64,000 nucleotides of DNA from a virus: positions 1 to 64,000 of IMG/VR virus record IMGVR_UViG_3300028909_000017, one strand, 5' to 3'. This document shows positions 16,611 through 25,029 of this stretch, in pieces. The notes below the pieces were generated by a model, which was not told the origin of the DNA, did no database searches, and saw only the letters and a program-made list of their open reading frames with translations. Positions within the stretch are counted from its first letter, which is position 1. The number at the start of each line of letters is the position of its first letter. A program made the translations under genes and the position numbers.

Positions 16611-16639
16611 TTGCATTCGGTATCGACCTTTGCTATAAT
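16611..16639 (+). promoter_or_regulatory. Sigma-70-type promoter P1 of the AAA+ gene
   Basis: TTGCAT (16611-16616), 17 nt, TATAAT (16634-16639) with TGC before the -10, followed by the ATTTCAGTGAG leader seen at other early promoters. Confidence 0.8.
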
Positions 16640-16673
16640 TATTTCAGTGAGAGGAACACATTTCACGTAAGAA

Positions 16674-16702
16674 TTGACAACGACATGCAACTTTGCTACA
16701 CT
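16674..16702 (+). promoter_or_regulatory. Sigma-70-type promoter P2 of the AAA+ gene
   Basis: TTGACA (16674-16679), 17 nt, TACACT (16697-16702), again with TTTGC before the -10. A second start point in tandem with P1. Confidence 0.65.
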
Positions 16703-16726
16703 AAATGAGTAGTGAAAGGACAGTAA

Positions 16727-17764
16727 ATGGCGACAGTGAAAATCATCCGTGGTTCATACCGTAATAATGAGGTTAAGAACCAAACGTTTACTCTGCTGAA
16801 AGGTTTTACTGTAACGTCGACTGGGGCGCATGTAACGGTTGACGGTACTCAAGTTTTTGGTCGTGAAAGTGTTCGTGTAAGGGTTTCCGGACCACGTGAT
16901 TTTGTCATTGACGAAACAGTCGATGAAGTATCGGAACAAGAAATCAATGGTGTTATTGACGATGAGCCAGAAATTGTTGAAACAGATGAACAGATTTTGG
17001 CTCGTATTAGCAAGCGTTTTGATATTCTCAATAAGTTGACGTTGGGAGCCCGTCAGGGAGATATTCGTGCATTGTTTGTAACCGGTGCTCCTGGAATTGG
17101 AAAGACCTTTGGTGTCGAGCAAACTTTGCAGAGCGCTGGGCTGGCAGAAGTTTTTTCTGATATGCCGCCCACATATGAAATTATCAGTGGTGCCGCCAGT
17201 GCGGTTGGTCTGTACATGAAACTGTATGAATTTCGAGCGGAAAATAATGTCCTGGTGTTTGATGATTGTGATTCAATTTTCACCGACGAGCTTTGCTTGA
17301 ATCTCATGAAAGCCGCTCTTGATACAAGCAAGCGGCGGATGATCCATTGGAATGTTGAATCATTTTCCCTCCGTAAGGATGATGTTCCTAATTCGTTTGA
17401 GTTCCAGGGGAGTGTAATTTTTATCAGCAATATTAATTTCAAGAAGGTTCGGTCCGAACGGACTCGTAGTCATCTAACAGCCCTGATGTCCAGAGCGCAT
17501 TTTTTGGATCTCACAATTCATACCGATCATGAAAAGTTGCTTCGAATTGAAGATTTGGTAACCAATCATCGTATGCTCGAGCAGTTTAAATTGAATGAAG
17601 ATATGAGCGTTAAGGTTATGGCTTTTATTCGTGAAAATGCATCGCGTTTTAACGAATTATCCCTGCGTACGGTTATTAAATTGGCGGGCTTGGCTCGGAC
17701 GTTTGGTGAAAATGACGAATGGCGTGAAGTTGCTTGCCTCAGCATGATGGGTAATGTTATTTAG
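16727..17764 (+). CDS. AAA+ ATPase of T4-like environmental phages
   Basis: 345 residues. Walker A GAPGIGKT at 120-127, Walker B VLVFDDCDS about 55 residues later, sensor 1 in VIFISNINF. The N-terminal 90 residues form a separate acidic beta-rich region (VRVRVSGPRDF). The closest idea is a stand-alone phage AAA ATPase of unknown substrate; it is not a clamp loader. Two strong tandem early promoters and a tight terminator make it a single-gene, highly expressed early unit. GC content is above that of its neighbours. Confidence 0.85.
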   Translation: MATVKIIRGSYRNNEVKNQTFTLLKGFTVTSTGAHVTVDGTQVFGRESVRVRVSGPRDFVIDETVDEVSEQEINGVIDDEPEIVETDEQILARISKRFDILNKLTLGARQGDIRALFVTGAPGIGKTFGVEQTLQSAGLAEVFSDMPPTYEIISGAASAVGLYMKLYEFRAENNVLVFDDCDSIFTDELCLNLMKAALDTSKRRMIHWNVESFSLRKDDVPNSFEFQGSVIFISNINFKKVRSERTRSHLTALMSRAHFLDLTIHTDHEKLLRIEDLVTNHRMLEQFKLNEDMSVKVMAFIRENASRFNELSLRTVIKLAGLARTFGENDEWREVACLSMMGNVI

Positions 17765-17788
17765 GAGGGGAAATCCCCTCCTAATTTT
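17761..17788 (+). terminator. Terminator of the AAA+ gene
   Basis: Hairpin TTAGGAGGGG / CCCCTCCTAA then TTTT, starting at the stop codon. Confidence 0.85.
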
Positions 17789-17800
17789 CAGTGGTGAAAA

Positions 17801-18052
17801 ATGGAAGAAACTTTAGGTAAATTACAGGATTTACTATCGTTATGGGAGGAAACTGGAATTCCTTTTTCGGCAGATTCTGCTCCACTTGAGGATAAATTGG
17901 ATGCGGTTAAACGAAATTATCGATCTATCGGTTGTCTATTAGATCAACCCGAAGATTTACAAATGGCAGCAGTTACTGCAGATTCAAGAGCATATACATA
18001 TATACGGCATCCATCAGAATCGGTTAAAATGTTTATGAAATTGCTGGGGTGA
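17801..18052 (+). CDS. Small protein with one DUF4116-like repeat
   Basis: 83 residues. The C-terminal third, DLQMAAVTADSRAYTYIRHPSESVKM, matches the repeat of the protein at 59615-60118 (QLxAVxxxGxxIxxIxNPSE), i.e. DUF4116-like. The N-terminal part is helical and acidic. It precedes the plus-strand cluster of family A genes and probably shares its transcript. Function unknown. Confidence 0.6.
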   Translation: MEETLGKLQDLLSLWEETGIPFSADSAPLEDKLDAVKRNYRSIGCLLDQPEDLQMAAVTADSRAYTYIRHPSESVKMFMKLLG

Positions 18053-18056
18053 ATTA

Positions 18057-18276
18057 ATGACTAACCGGGAATTTGTTCTTTCATTATATCCACTTGCAAA
18101 TGTTCGGATGATCATTAAGAAAGATAACGGCCTTAAATTATATAAGGTTATGGCTAAACCCCCATCATATATATTTCACTTCATGGATTTCCGGTTGGAC
18201 GGCAAATGAAGTAGAAGTATGGGATATTGCGTATCAGGCAATACAACGTAAATTTTTAAATCGGTTATCTAAATGA
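18057..18276 (+). pseudogene. Family A copy A12 with frameshift
   Basis: Starts MTNREFVLSLYPLAN, and its expected ending VWDIAYQAIQRKFLNRLSK is present but in another frame. Removing one C from the C5 run near 18155 restores a full-length family A protein. Either a decayed gene or a sequencing error at a homopolymer. Confidence 0.65.
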
Positions 18277-18633
18277 ATTACAAAGAGTTGATTTTGAATT
18301 TATGTTCCAACTTACGAGCGTAAAACCACCAACTTTAGTTAGTGAATATAAGCGAGTTAAATAGTTAATTTTAAAAGAATAAATACCCAAATGTTAAAGT
18401 CATTCAAATATCGATTAATACGTATCGATATGCAATTGGGACATATGTTGAATATAGTTGTGATTTAGAAGAATCCCATTCTCATTTTCATATAGGAAAA
18501 ATTACAGAGCGAATATATTGGAATAATTTACCGGCATATTGCAGGAGCTGGTATAGTTTTGGATGATGAAGTTATTCGAGAATTAACAACCGACGAAGCA
18601 ATGATTTACTTATTGGAAAAAAATGGCATCTAA
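18273..18633 (+). pseudogene. Family A/B relative (A13) interrupted by a TnpB-element fragment
   Basis: Begins MNYKELILNLC, is interrupted at about 18305 by a TnpB left-end fragment, and resumes in pieces ending IYRHIAGAGIVL then TTDEAMIYLLEKNGI, like A6 and A11. At least one more frameshift lies near 18560. The stop overlaps the ATG of the next gene. Confidence 0.5.
18311..18420 (+). mobile_element. Solo left-end fragment of an IS605-type TnpB element
   Basis: Reverse complement of the left end at about 21940-22050: TTACGAGCG, ACCACCAACTTTAGTTAGTG, then AATTTTAAAAGAATAAATAC and the first codons of tnpB (MLKSFKYRL). No right end is found on this copy. Confidence 0.7.
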
Positions 18634-18835
18634 AAAGGCTAGAATAGCAAAACAAAAGGTATTGCAAATATATCCCAGCGCACAATTGCGTCGAAAAGGA
18701 TCATATTGTTGCATTGGTGGATTATTTGATTTCGGGCCTGAGATGCGAGGATATTTTGCAAGTAATTCTGATAAAGCGTGGATAGTTGCACAAGAAGAAA
18801 TAAATGAACGATTCGTGAATACATTAGCACAATGA
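18623..18835 (+). CDS. Small orphan paralogue, family A (copy A14)
   Basis: 70 residues: AKQKVLQIYPSAQLRRKG at the start and KAWIVAQEEINERFVNTLAQ at the end, following the family pattern. Overlaps A15 by 4 nt (ATGA). Confidence 0.7.
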   Translation: MASKKARIAKQKVLQIYPSAQLRRKGSYCCIGGLFDFGPEMRGYFASNSDKAWIVAQEEINERFVNTLAQ

Positions 18836-19050
18836 AAAATTACAAAAATTTAGTTTTAGAAATATATCCTCTCGCTATATTGGTGAAATATGGATCAGGT
18901 GTATATAGAATAGTCAATAATGATTTATATGGATTTCATGGAACAGATGATTTAACCTATGATGGTGAATGGTCCGGAAATGAAGAAGATGCTTGGGCCG
19001 ATGCGTATAAATTTGTACAGACACAATTTTTAGAAAGGTTGTCCGAATGA
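18832..19050 (+). CDS. Small orphan paralogue, family A (copy A15)
   Basis: 72 residues: NLVLEIYPLAILVKYGSGVY at the start and DAWADAYKFVQTQFLERLSE at the end. Overlaps both neighbours by 4 nt. Confidence 0.75.
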   Translation: MKNYKNLVLEIYPLAILVKYGSGVYRIVNNDLYGFHGTDDLTYDGEWSGNEEDAWADAYKFVQTQFLERLSE

Positions 19051-19283
19051 TGTCTGATGTTGAAAAAGCGGTCAGGGAAAATATCCCTCATAAATATGAG
19101 GTTAAAAATATATGTGTATCTATTAATCCCGTTAGATATCAAGTTTATCAATTTTTTGATTCTTATGAATTTCGATCTGTAGCTAAAGTTGCTATCGGAA
19201 TTGACTCTAATACATATGAAGGCGCATGGAAAAATGCCTGGGAATTAATGCAGGTTAGAATTCTGAAACGGTTATTGCAATGA
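19047..19283 (+). CDS. Small orphan paralogue, family A (divergent copy A16)
   Basis: 78 residues; the start motif is weak (KAVRENIPHKYEVK) but the ending GAWKNAWELMQVRILKRLLQ is typical. Overlaps both neighbours by 4 nt. Confidence 0.65.
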   Translation: MMSDVEKAVRENIPHKYEVKNICVSINPVRYQVYQFFDSYEFRSVAKVAIGIDSNTYEGAWKNAWELMQVRILKRLLQ

Positions 19284-19582
19284 TGATGTTTCCTAGTAAC
19301 GATGTATATACCGTGGATGAATTATCTAGTGATGGAAAAATATCTAGAGATAAGGTACTTAAAATTTATTTCGATGCAGAATGTTTTGTAGTACCTGATA
19401 AAAATATAACAAATATCTTCAAGATTTGCCGGAAGAACAGTATGGTAAACAATCTTGAGGTTTATGATTTTCCAGAATATTCAAACATAATTTGTAATGG
19501 TTATTACGGAAGCGAAAATTCCGCTTGGATTGGCAGTTGGAAATACATACAAGAAAAAATAATGAGGCAATTAGAAAAATGA
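19280..19582 (+). CDS. Small orphan paralogue, family A (long copy A17)
   Basis: 100 residues: DKVLKIYFDAECFVVPDKN carries the family start after a 28-residue extension, and SAWIGSWKYIQEKIMRQLEK is the ending. Overlaps the phosphoesterase start by 4 nt. Confidence 0.7.
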   Translation: MMMFPSNDVYTVDELSSDGKISRDKVLKIYFDAECFVVPDKNITNIFKICRKNSMVNNLEVYDFPEYSNIICNGYYGSENSAWIGSWKYIQEKIMRQLEK

Positions 19583-20091
19583 ATATTTTCTTTTCAAGCG
19601 ATCATCATTTCGATCATGATAGAATTATTAATTATTGCAATAGGCCGTTTAGATATGTTGAGGAAATGAATGAACGATTAATTCACAATTGGAATGTACG
19701 AGTTAAGCCCGATGATGAAGTTTATTATTTGGGAGATTTTGGCCTGCGTGGGCCGGAACAATTATTACCTTTTAGACGTCGTATGAATGGCAATTGGAAG
19801 ATTTTTGTTGCAGGAAATCATGATAGAAAAACTGTATTATCAGATGGTGAATTAGCGGATAAAATAATTAAATTTTCGCCAACTACTTTTCATTTACTGA
19901 AGCTCGACAATATTAACTTTAGCTTGAGTCATTGTCCATTGAATATTATACCGGGAACGACAATTAATCTTTTCGGTCATACTCATCAACCTAATGCGCT
20001 GCAATCATCCAATTCGATTAATATTGGTGTGGATGCATGGAATATGTTTCCCGTTGAATTATCGGAAATTAAAAATCTAATTAAACCTTAA
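19579..20091 (+). CDS. Calcineurin-like metallophosphoesterase
   Basis: 170 residues from the ATG at 19579, which overlaps the previous stop. Metal-binding motifs appear in order: SSDHHFDHDR (1), YYLGDFG (2), VAGNHDRK (3), SLSHCPL and FGHTHQP (4, 5). This is a small single-domain phosphoesterase of the type found in many phages; substrates could be cyclic nucleotides or modified nucleotides. It shares an operon with family A genes. A second, different phosphoesterase lies at 42674. Confidence 0.85.
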   Translation: MNIFFSSDHHFDHDRIINYCNRPFRYVEEMNERLIHNWNVRVKPDDEVYYLGDFGLRGPEQLLPFRRRMNGNWKIFVAGNHDRKTVLSDGELADKIIKFSPTTFHLLKLDNINFSLSHCPLNIIPGTTINLFGHTHQPNALQSSNSINIGVDAWNMFPVELSEIKNLIKP

Positions 20092-20719
20092 AATAATTGG
20101 AAATTAAATCGATATAATATCTACTGATAGCTATATATTCTCCGTGTATAGCTATTTCGTTGCCTGATAATAAGGCTTCTGAAAGATTATTATTTTTAAA
20201 TCCAAAATCATTAATAAATTTATCTGATTCTTCTCTGGATGGAATATTTTTGATTGAATATTTTTTAACCGAATAGCAATTATATAATTCATTAGCTAGT
20301 ATTTTACTACTACCGATATCTGGTATTTTTTTACTCCAGGTAAAAGAAAAACCATTAATTGGGAATATTATATAGATCAATCCAAATTCCCTTGCCTGAC
20401 TTTCGGCAGTTGTGCATAAAATACTATTTGTCCTTAATGCAGTAAATCCTGATGTTTTTAAAAATAAATCTAACATTGCTTGCTGGGGTTGGGATTGCCC
20501 AGTGGGATTTCTATTTATCGGGGATTGAGTTTTGAATAATGGTGTTTTTGAAAATTTTGGATCAAGGCCACGATATAAAAAAGTTTCTGTTCCTTTTAAT
20601 GCCGTTAAAAATTCCGAGCAATTTTCATCAATATACTCTAGTGCCGTATAGATATCTTCTTCGGAAATTTCCGGTGGAGTCGGTTTTTTCTTTTTGAATA
20701 TTATTTCATTAATGCGCAT
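20081..20719 (-). CDS. Putative ADP-ribosyltransferase paralogue (ART-1)
   Basis: 212 residues. The seven paralogues share FLYRG (Arg50 here), about 45 residues later SLR(S/T)NSI (RTNS at 96-99), FPINGFSFTWS, and near the end a Glu-Ile-x-Ile-His-Gly block (Glu188). The order Arg, Ser/Asn-Ser, Glu matches the R-S-E triad of mono-ADP-ribosyltransferases such as T4 Alt/Mod, though the first Glu of ExE is missing. The protein begins MRINEII, a possible head-targeting leader. A late box 4 nt upstream suggests late, leaderless expression. Function is inferred. Confidence 0.6.
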   Translation of the reverse strand: MRINEIIFKKKKPTPPEISEEDIYTALEYIDENCSEFLTALKGTETFLYRGLDPKFSKTPLFKTQSPINRNPTGQSQPQQAMLDLFLKTSGFTALRTNSILCTTAESQAREFGLIYIIFPINGFSFTWSKKIPDIGSSKILANELYNCYSVKKYSIKNIPSREESDKFINDFGFKNNNLSEALLSGNEIAIHGEYIAISRYYIDLISNYFKV

Positions 20720-20723
20720 GTTT

Positions 20724-20732
20724 GTATTTATC
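20724..20732 (-). promoter_or_regulatory. T4-like late promoter box
   Basis: GATAAATAC, 4 nt before the ATG of ART-1. The TnpB element inserted directly upstream, so its end abuts this box. Confidence 0.5.
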
Positions 20733-21970
20733 GGTGAACTACCACGTCCTTAAGGACGTGGTATCCAGGAGCAATTGCTCCAAGAATTTGTTCCTGCTTC
20801 AATAATACATAATTAGGTATACCAGTTACACCATTAGAGGTATCTCCACAGGCGTTATATTCGGACAGTTCCTGCCCTATAATTTTAAGACCGAATGCTT
20901 TAATATTTAATGCGGCATTATAATCCCGATCAATAGATAAACCACATGACGGGCAATTATAAGTTCGCAGATTTAAAGGCATTTTTTGTTTATAACCACA
21001 AGAAGAACATATCTGTGAACTAGGAGCAAAGCGATTTATTTTAATCAATTGCCCACCTGCCCATTCGAGTTTATAAAACAAATAACCCAGGAACTGCGAC
21101 CATCCCTGATCTGAAATTGCCTTTGCAAGGCAGTGATTTTTAGTCATGTTCTTTACTGCAAGATCTTCACAAATAATAATTGAGTTTTCTTTGGCTATCT
21201 GAGAACTAATTTGATGAAGAAAATCTTTTCTTTGAAATCTTACTTTTCTATGTAACTGAGCTAATTTAATTTTTGCTTTTAATTGATTTTTACTACCTTT
21301 TTGTTTACGAGAATATTGTCTTTGGTATTTCTTTAATTTCTTTTCACTTGCTTTAAGATATTTTGGTGATTCATAAATCACTGCATTACTATCGACTATG
21401 AAAGTTTTAATTCCGAGATCTATTCCAGTTATGTCATTACCAATACTTTCGACTTGTTTTACTTCCGGGCAATAATCCGTTTCACAAAGGCATGACACAT
21501 ACCACTGTTCCACATCTCGTGTTATAGTTATAGATTTTAAATTGCCAATCATTTCCCGATGGCGAATCCATTTAATTTCACCCAATTTCGGTATTTTAAT
21601 GAATTTGGGTCCTATTTTAATATGCCCATTTGTTTGTGACATTCGTATGCCACTTGGAGTTTTATGCTTAGATTTAAATTTCGGAAATCCAAATTTTGAT
21701 TTATAGCAGTTCTTTAGTGCTTGATCTAATTGAATGCATGTTTGCTGTAATGATTGACTTGGAGCACTTATCCAATTATATTGCTTTTTTAAATCGGGCA
21801 ATTGATTTGCCATATCAAATTTAAAAATGAATTTCTTTTCTGCGTTATACCTTGTTATGTTTTGGTTAAGAAATTGGTTCCAAATAAATCTTAATTGCCC
21901 CCTGCCATTCGATCAAAGTTTTCTCTTGTCCGTTGGTTGGCATTAATCGATATTTGAATGACTTTAACAT
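20728..21970 (-). pseudogene. tnpB: TnpB RNA-guided nuclease, frameshifted near its N-terminus
   Basis: The main frame (21813-20728, 361 residues) has the RuvC-like region: GIDLGIKTFIV (first catalytic Asp), EDLAVKNM (Glu), and RDYNAALNI (last Asp), with a four-Cys zinc ribbon (CSSCGYK and CPSCG). The true start is MLKSFKYRLMPTNGQEKTL at 21970; it is joined to the main frame (FIWNQFLNQN) by a one-base shift near 21885. The C-terminus (HVLKDVVVHR) is encoded by the right-end hairpin and the stop lies in flanking DNA. TnpB cuts DNA guided by omega RNA. Confidence 0.85.
20734..20870 (-). ncRNA. Probable omega RNA (reRNA) of the TnpB element
   Basis: By analogy to known TnpB elements, the guide RNA scaffold is the 3' part of the tnpB transcript ending at the right end (GTAGTTCAC); the next bases outside, CGATAAATACAAACATGC, would be the guide. 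The 5' limit is approximate. Confidence 0.4.
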
Positions 21971-22050
21971 ATGTGTATTTATTCTTTTAAAATTAACTAC
22001 TTAACTCGATTATATTCACTAACTAAAGTTGGTGGTTATGCGCTCGTGAA
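20734..22050 (-). mobile_element. IS605/IS1341-type element carrying tnpB, no tnpA
   Basis: The right end at 20734-20763 is GTGAAC plus a perfect hairpin (TACCACGTCCTT / AAGGACGTGGTA). The left end at about 21975-22050 contains TTCACTAACTAAAGTTGGTG and TGCGCTCGTGAA. Related ends occur at 18311-18420 and 32855-33150. No transposase of the TnpA (Y1) type is present, so movement would need help in trans. Confidence 0.8.
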
Positions 22051-22062
22051 TTAGAGATAAAT

Positions 22063-23004
22063 ATGTTTATGGATAATTTAAACTTAATACCGGGTGAGCA
22101 AAAGATTTTTACTCGCACGCCAAAAAATATTGCAGCAAATAATATTTTTAAAACGAACGATAAAAATTTGCAGAAGAGATTAACCCATCTATGTAATTTT
22201 ATCGATGAAAATTGCTCGGAATTTTTGGGTTATGCAAAGCAAACCAAAAAATTATTATATCGTGGAATTAAAGATAAAACTGCCGGAAATATTTTTCTGG
22301 GATATTCAAGAAATAATCGCCATCCGAAGGATACAAATAGTACAATTCAAAAATTAGTTGATGAATATCTAACAATTGGTGGATTTAATGCATTGAGGTC
22401 AAATAGTATTTTTTGCATTGGAGATCCTAATGATACATCGGTATACGGTAAACCATTTTTAATTTTTCCGATTAATGGATTTGATTATTTATGGAGTATA
22501 GACCATTACGACTGGGTTATTTATCCTGCAACATTATCTCCCAATTTTCTAGAATTAGGTCAATTATTTAGTGATATTAGAAGATATTTTAATCATTCGG
22601 CACAATATGATGCTGTATCAGGAGATTTTAAAAATTTTTGGTATTCAGGACCAATCTATAATCTTTTAAATGACTTTATGAATACTTCAGATGGAGAAAA
22701 TTATATTTTTCAATTAGAACAATTGCAAAAATTATTTTCTGATATTGAAACAAAATATTCAGAATCTGGGCCAGCTATTACTAAATTTCTTGAGTCGAAT
22801 ATGTATTTTAAATCAGTTAATATGATTAATAATTCTTTAGATCCAAATATTGCATCTAAAGAATTTATACAATTTAATAAAATTACAAATACTCATTTCG
22901 AAACAGCTCTAAAACTTAATCATGAAATTTTAATTCATGGAAAATATGTAGCCGTAAATTATGAAATGTTTTATAGATATCTCAAAAATTATTTTTTGGA
23001 TTAA
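22063..23004 (+). CDS. Putative ADP-ribosyltransferase paralogue with insert (ART-2)
   Basis: 313 residues, the longest copy. It has LLYRGIKDK, ALRSNSIFC, FPINGFDYLWS and NHEILIHGKYVAV. A roughly 90-residue insert (around YDAVSGDFKNFWYSGPIYN) separates the middle and end motifs, partly resembling ART-5 (EIWFSGPAY). It is the only copy on the plus strand in this cluster, lacks the MRIxEI leader, and its start lies about 15 nt from the TnpB element left end, so its 5' end may have been replaced by the insertion. Confidence 0.55.
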   Translation: MFMDNLNLIPGEQKIFTRTPKNIAANNIFKTNDKNLQKRLTHLCNFIDENCSEFLGYAKQTKKLLYRGIKDKTAGNIFLGYSRNNRHPKDTNSTIQKLVDEYLTIGGFNALRSNSIFCIGDPNDTSVYGKPFLIFPINGFDYLWSIDHYDWVIYPATLSPNFLELGQLFSDIRRYFNHSAQYDAVSGDFKNFWYSGPIYNLLNDFMNTSDGENYIFQLEQLQKLFSDIETKYSESGPAITKFLESNMYFKSVNMINNSLDPNIASKEFIQFNKITNTHFETALKLNHEILIHGKYVAVNYEMFYRYLKNYFLD

Positions 23005-23702
23005 TTTCGACGTTGACTATTTGGTCTGATATAATTTCTTCCAATACCGCTAGCCGGTTTAGATTTTACACCTTTCATAATTGCTTGGGCTTCAATACTA
23101 GGTGGTGTCAATAAAAATTTATTAATTTTCTTTCTAGCAGAGTTTAGTTCATTTATATCAATATCTTCATTGTTATTATGTACTAACGCAAAAGTATTAC
23201 CAAATAATAATTTATATAAATCAATATTTTTAGATGTATTTTCATATGCTTCTTCAAAATAATCAAGATCAACTTTACGATTAATATCTTCCGGATTATT
23301 TGATGTTACTAGTCTACTCTTAATTCTTTGTTGGGCGATATTTTTGTCTACCTCTATAAAAAGCATAAATGTATTATAATAATTTTCTTTTAATTTTTTA
23401 TTTAGTCGGATAATTGAATCTGCATTTCGTCCCGTTGCATTTGCAATTAATCCTAGATAATTATCAGCATATAAATTAAGTCTTTTTTCTGTTGTCTGAC
23501 CGGCTTGGGGATAAGAATGGTTTAATGATTGAAGATACATAATAGTTTTATCAACGTTTAATGATTTTAAGCCGAGCGTTTGTAGTCCTAATAAATGTTC
23601 TATGGTAGTTTTACCACTTCCCGGAGCGCCGCATAAAAATATTGATCGAAAATTATATCGATCATACGGCCCCTCATTTAATAACACTTCATTTATTTTC
23701 AT
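23001..23702 (-). CDS. P-loop kinase with packaged-protein-type leader
   Basis: 233 residues. FRSIFLCGAPGSGKTTIEHLL gives Walker A (GAPGSGKT); an R-rich lid region follows (AQQRIKSRL). It resembles small phage kinases or zeta-toxin-like kinases; substrate unknown. It begins MKINEVLLNEGPYD: the MKIxEV leader is shared with the ART paralogues, and the LNEGPYD string recurs in phage P-loop proteins I recall. The basic C-terminus (NYIRPNSQRRN) may bind nucleic acid. It overlaps the broken ART-3 by 1 nt. Confidence 0.7.
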   Translation of the reverse strand: MKINEVLLNEGPYDRYNFRSIFLCGAPGSGKTTIEHLLGLQTLGLKSLNVDKTIMYLQSLNHSYPQAGQTTEKRLNLYADNYLGLIANATGRNADSIIRLNKKLKENYYNTFMLFIEVDKNIAQQRIKSRLVTSNNPEDINRKVDLDYFEEAYENTSKNIDLYKLLFGNTFALVHNNNEDIDINELNSARKKINKFLLTPPSIEAQAIMKGVKSKPASGIGRNYIRPNSQRRN

Positions 23703-24312
23703 TATTTTATCCCAAAATGTTTTGAAAGTAACTTATGGTATTTATCGGAAAGTGCAACATATTGGCCGTGAATTGTTATTTCATTTTTACTTTTAAGTGC
23801 CTGAGTGAAATTTGTATTCTTAAAATTCCAATATTTTATTAGTAAACTACCCGGATATGCCGTTAATGTATCTTCTATTTTACTGGCACCCATATCATTA
23901 ATTTTTGGGCTCCAAGTAAAAGAAAAACCATTAATAGGGAAAATATGAAATAATTCACCAAACCCATATTGATCATTATTGTCTGATGTGCAATACTATT
24001 GGATCGTAAAGAAGTGAACCCGGCTTGTTTTAAAATTTTATCTAATAGTATGATACTGTAGAAGCCGCTAACTGATTCACGATGGGTTGGAGTCATACTA
24101 AGAAATACTTTTGAAACGCCTGAATCATAATTTATTCTACGGTACAAAAATGTTTTTGCTTTTTTCATATCAATAATCGATTCATCACAATGAGAATCAA
24201 TGAAAGACATTATTTTATCGACATATTTTTCATAGCTTTTATATGCGCCATGCTCATCTGACCAATTGTCTGGAATTTTTTTCCCAAACGGTTTAATCTC
24301 ATCTATTCTCAT
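23702..24312 (-). pseudogene. Putative ADP-ribosyltransferase paralogue, frameshifted (ART-3)
   Basis: Starts MRIDEIKPFGKK; FLYRRINYD and SLRSNSI are in the first frame. The rest (HIFPINGFSFTWS then NEITIHGQYVALS) continues in another frame. Adding one T in the ATTGC at about 23990 restores the usual NSICTSDN spacing. Either a dead gene or a sequencing error. The 5' end overlaps ART-4 by 4 nt. Confidence 0.65.
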
Positions 24313-25016
24313 ACGGTTATTCCAAAATGTTTTTGTATTTGCTTGCCATATTCAAAATTAAAAACTATAGCTACATATTGCCCATGAATTGATATTTCGT
24401 GGTTACTTTTTAATGCTTGTGATAAATCGTCATTTTTATATTGCATGTCTTTAACGAATTTTGCAACTGATGGTTTAGGTAGATTGCCTGTATTAATGTC
24501 AGGTCGATTTGCTTCTGGGAAGATATAATATTTCGGAAATAATTTCTTTAATGTAGAACTTAATATGGTTGACCCTCCTACATCTCTGATAAAATTGCTC
24601 CAAGTAAATGAAAATCCATTTAAGGGGAATATAAAATATGGTGTACCCCAATCTTTAACAAAACTTAGATCTGTTGTAGTGCAAATTGAATTGGTTCTTA
24701 ATGATAAAAATCCTGCACTAGATAAAATTTTATCAAATATTTGTTGATGTTGTAAGCCTTGCCCCTGTGGAATTCTATGTTTCGGAGAAGTTGCAATAAA
24801 AATTTGTGGAGCTTTACCTTGTGGTATTGCTCGATATAAAAAGTTGTTGGACCGCCGAACAGCCGAGCAAAATTCCGAACAATGATTTTCAATAAATTCT
24901 AAAACATTTTCAATTTTTTCCGAAGAATAATTATTAATTCCTCCGATGTCGGGAGAGTAGACATCTATAATATCCCTTTTATTATCAATCGGTTTAATTA
25001 TTTCAAATAATCGCAT
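24309..25016 (-). CDS. Putative ADP-ribosyltransferase paralogue (ART-4)
   Basis: 235 residues from the ATG at 25016 (MRLFEIIKPID); a longer frame to 25061 lacks support because a late box (TATAAATAC) lies directly before this ATG. Key positions: Arg62 (FLYRA), Arg107-Thr-Asn-Ser110, FPLNGFSFTWS at 130-140, Glu207 in NHEISIHGQYVAI. This copy has all conserved blocks and is a good reference for the family. Confidence 0.6.
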   Translation of the reverse strand: MRLFEIIKPIDNKRDIIDVYSPDIGGINNYSSEKIENVLEFIENHCSEFCSAVRRSNNFLYRAIPQGKAPQIFIATSPKHRIPQGQGLQHQQIFDKILSSAGFLSLRTNSICTTTDLSFVKDWGTPYFIFPLNGFSFTWSNFIRDVGGSTILSSTLKKLFPKYYIFPEANRPDINTGNLPKPSVAKFVKDMQYKNDDLSQALKSNHEISIHGQYVAIVFNFEYGKQIQKHFGITV

Positions 25017-25020
25017 AATA

Positions 25021-25029
25021 GTATTTATA
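25021..25029 (-). promoter_or_regulatory. T4-like late promoter box
   Basis: TATAAATAC, 4 nt before the ATG of ART-4. The stop codon of ART-5 (TAA) is inside the box. Confidence 0.6.

Noticed and set aside
16754-17442. Minus-strand open frames opposite the AAA+ gene
   Set aside because: Shadows of a strong coding frame; no promoter or ribosome site.
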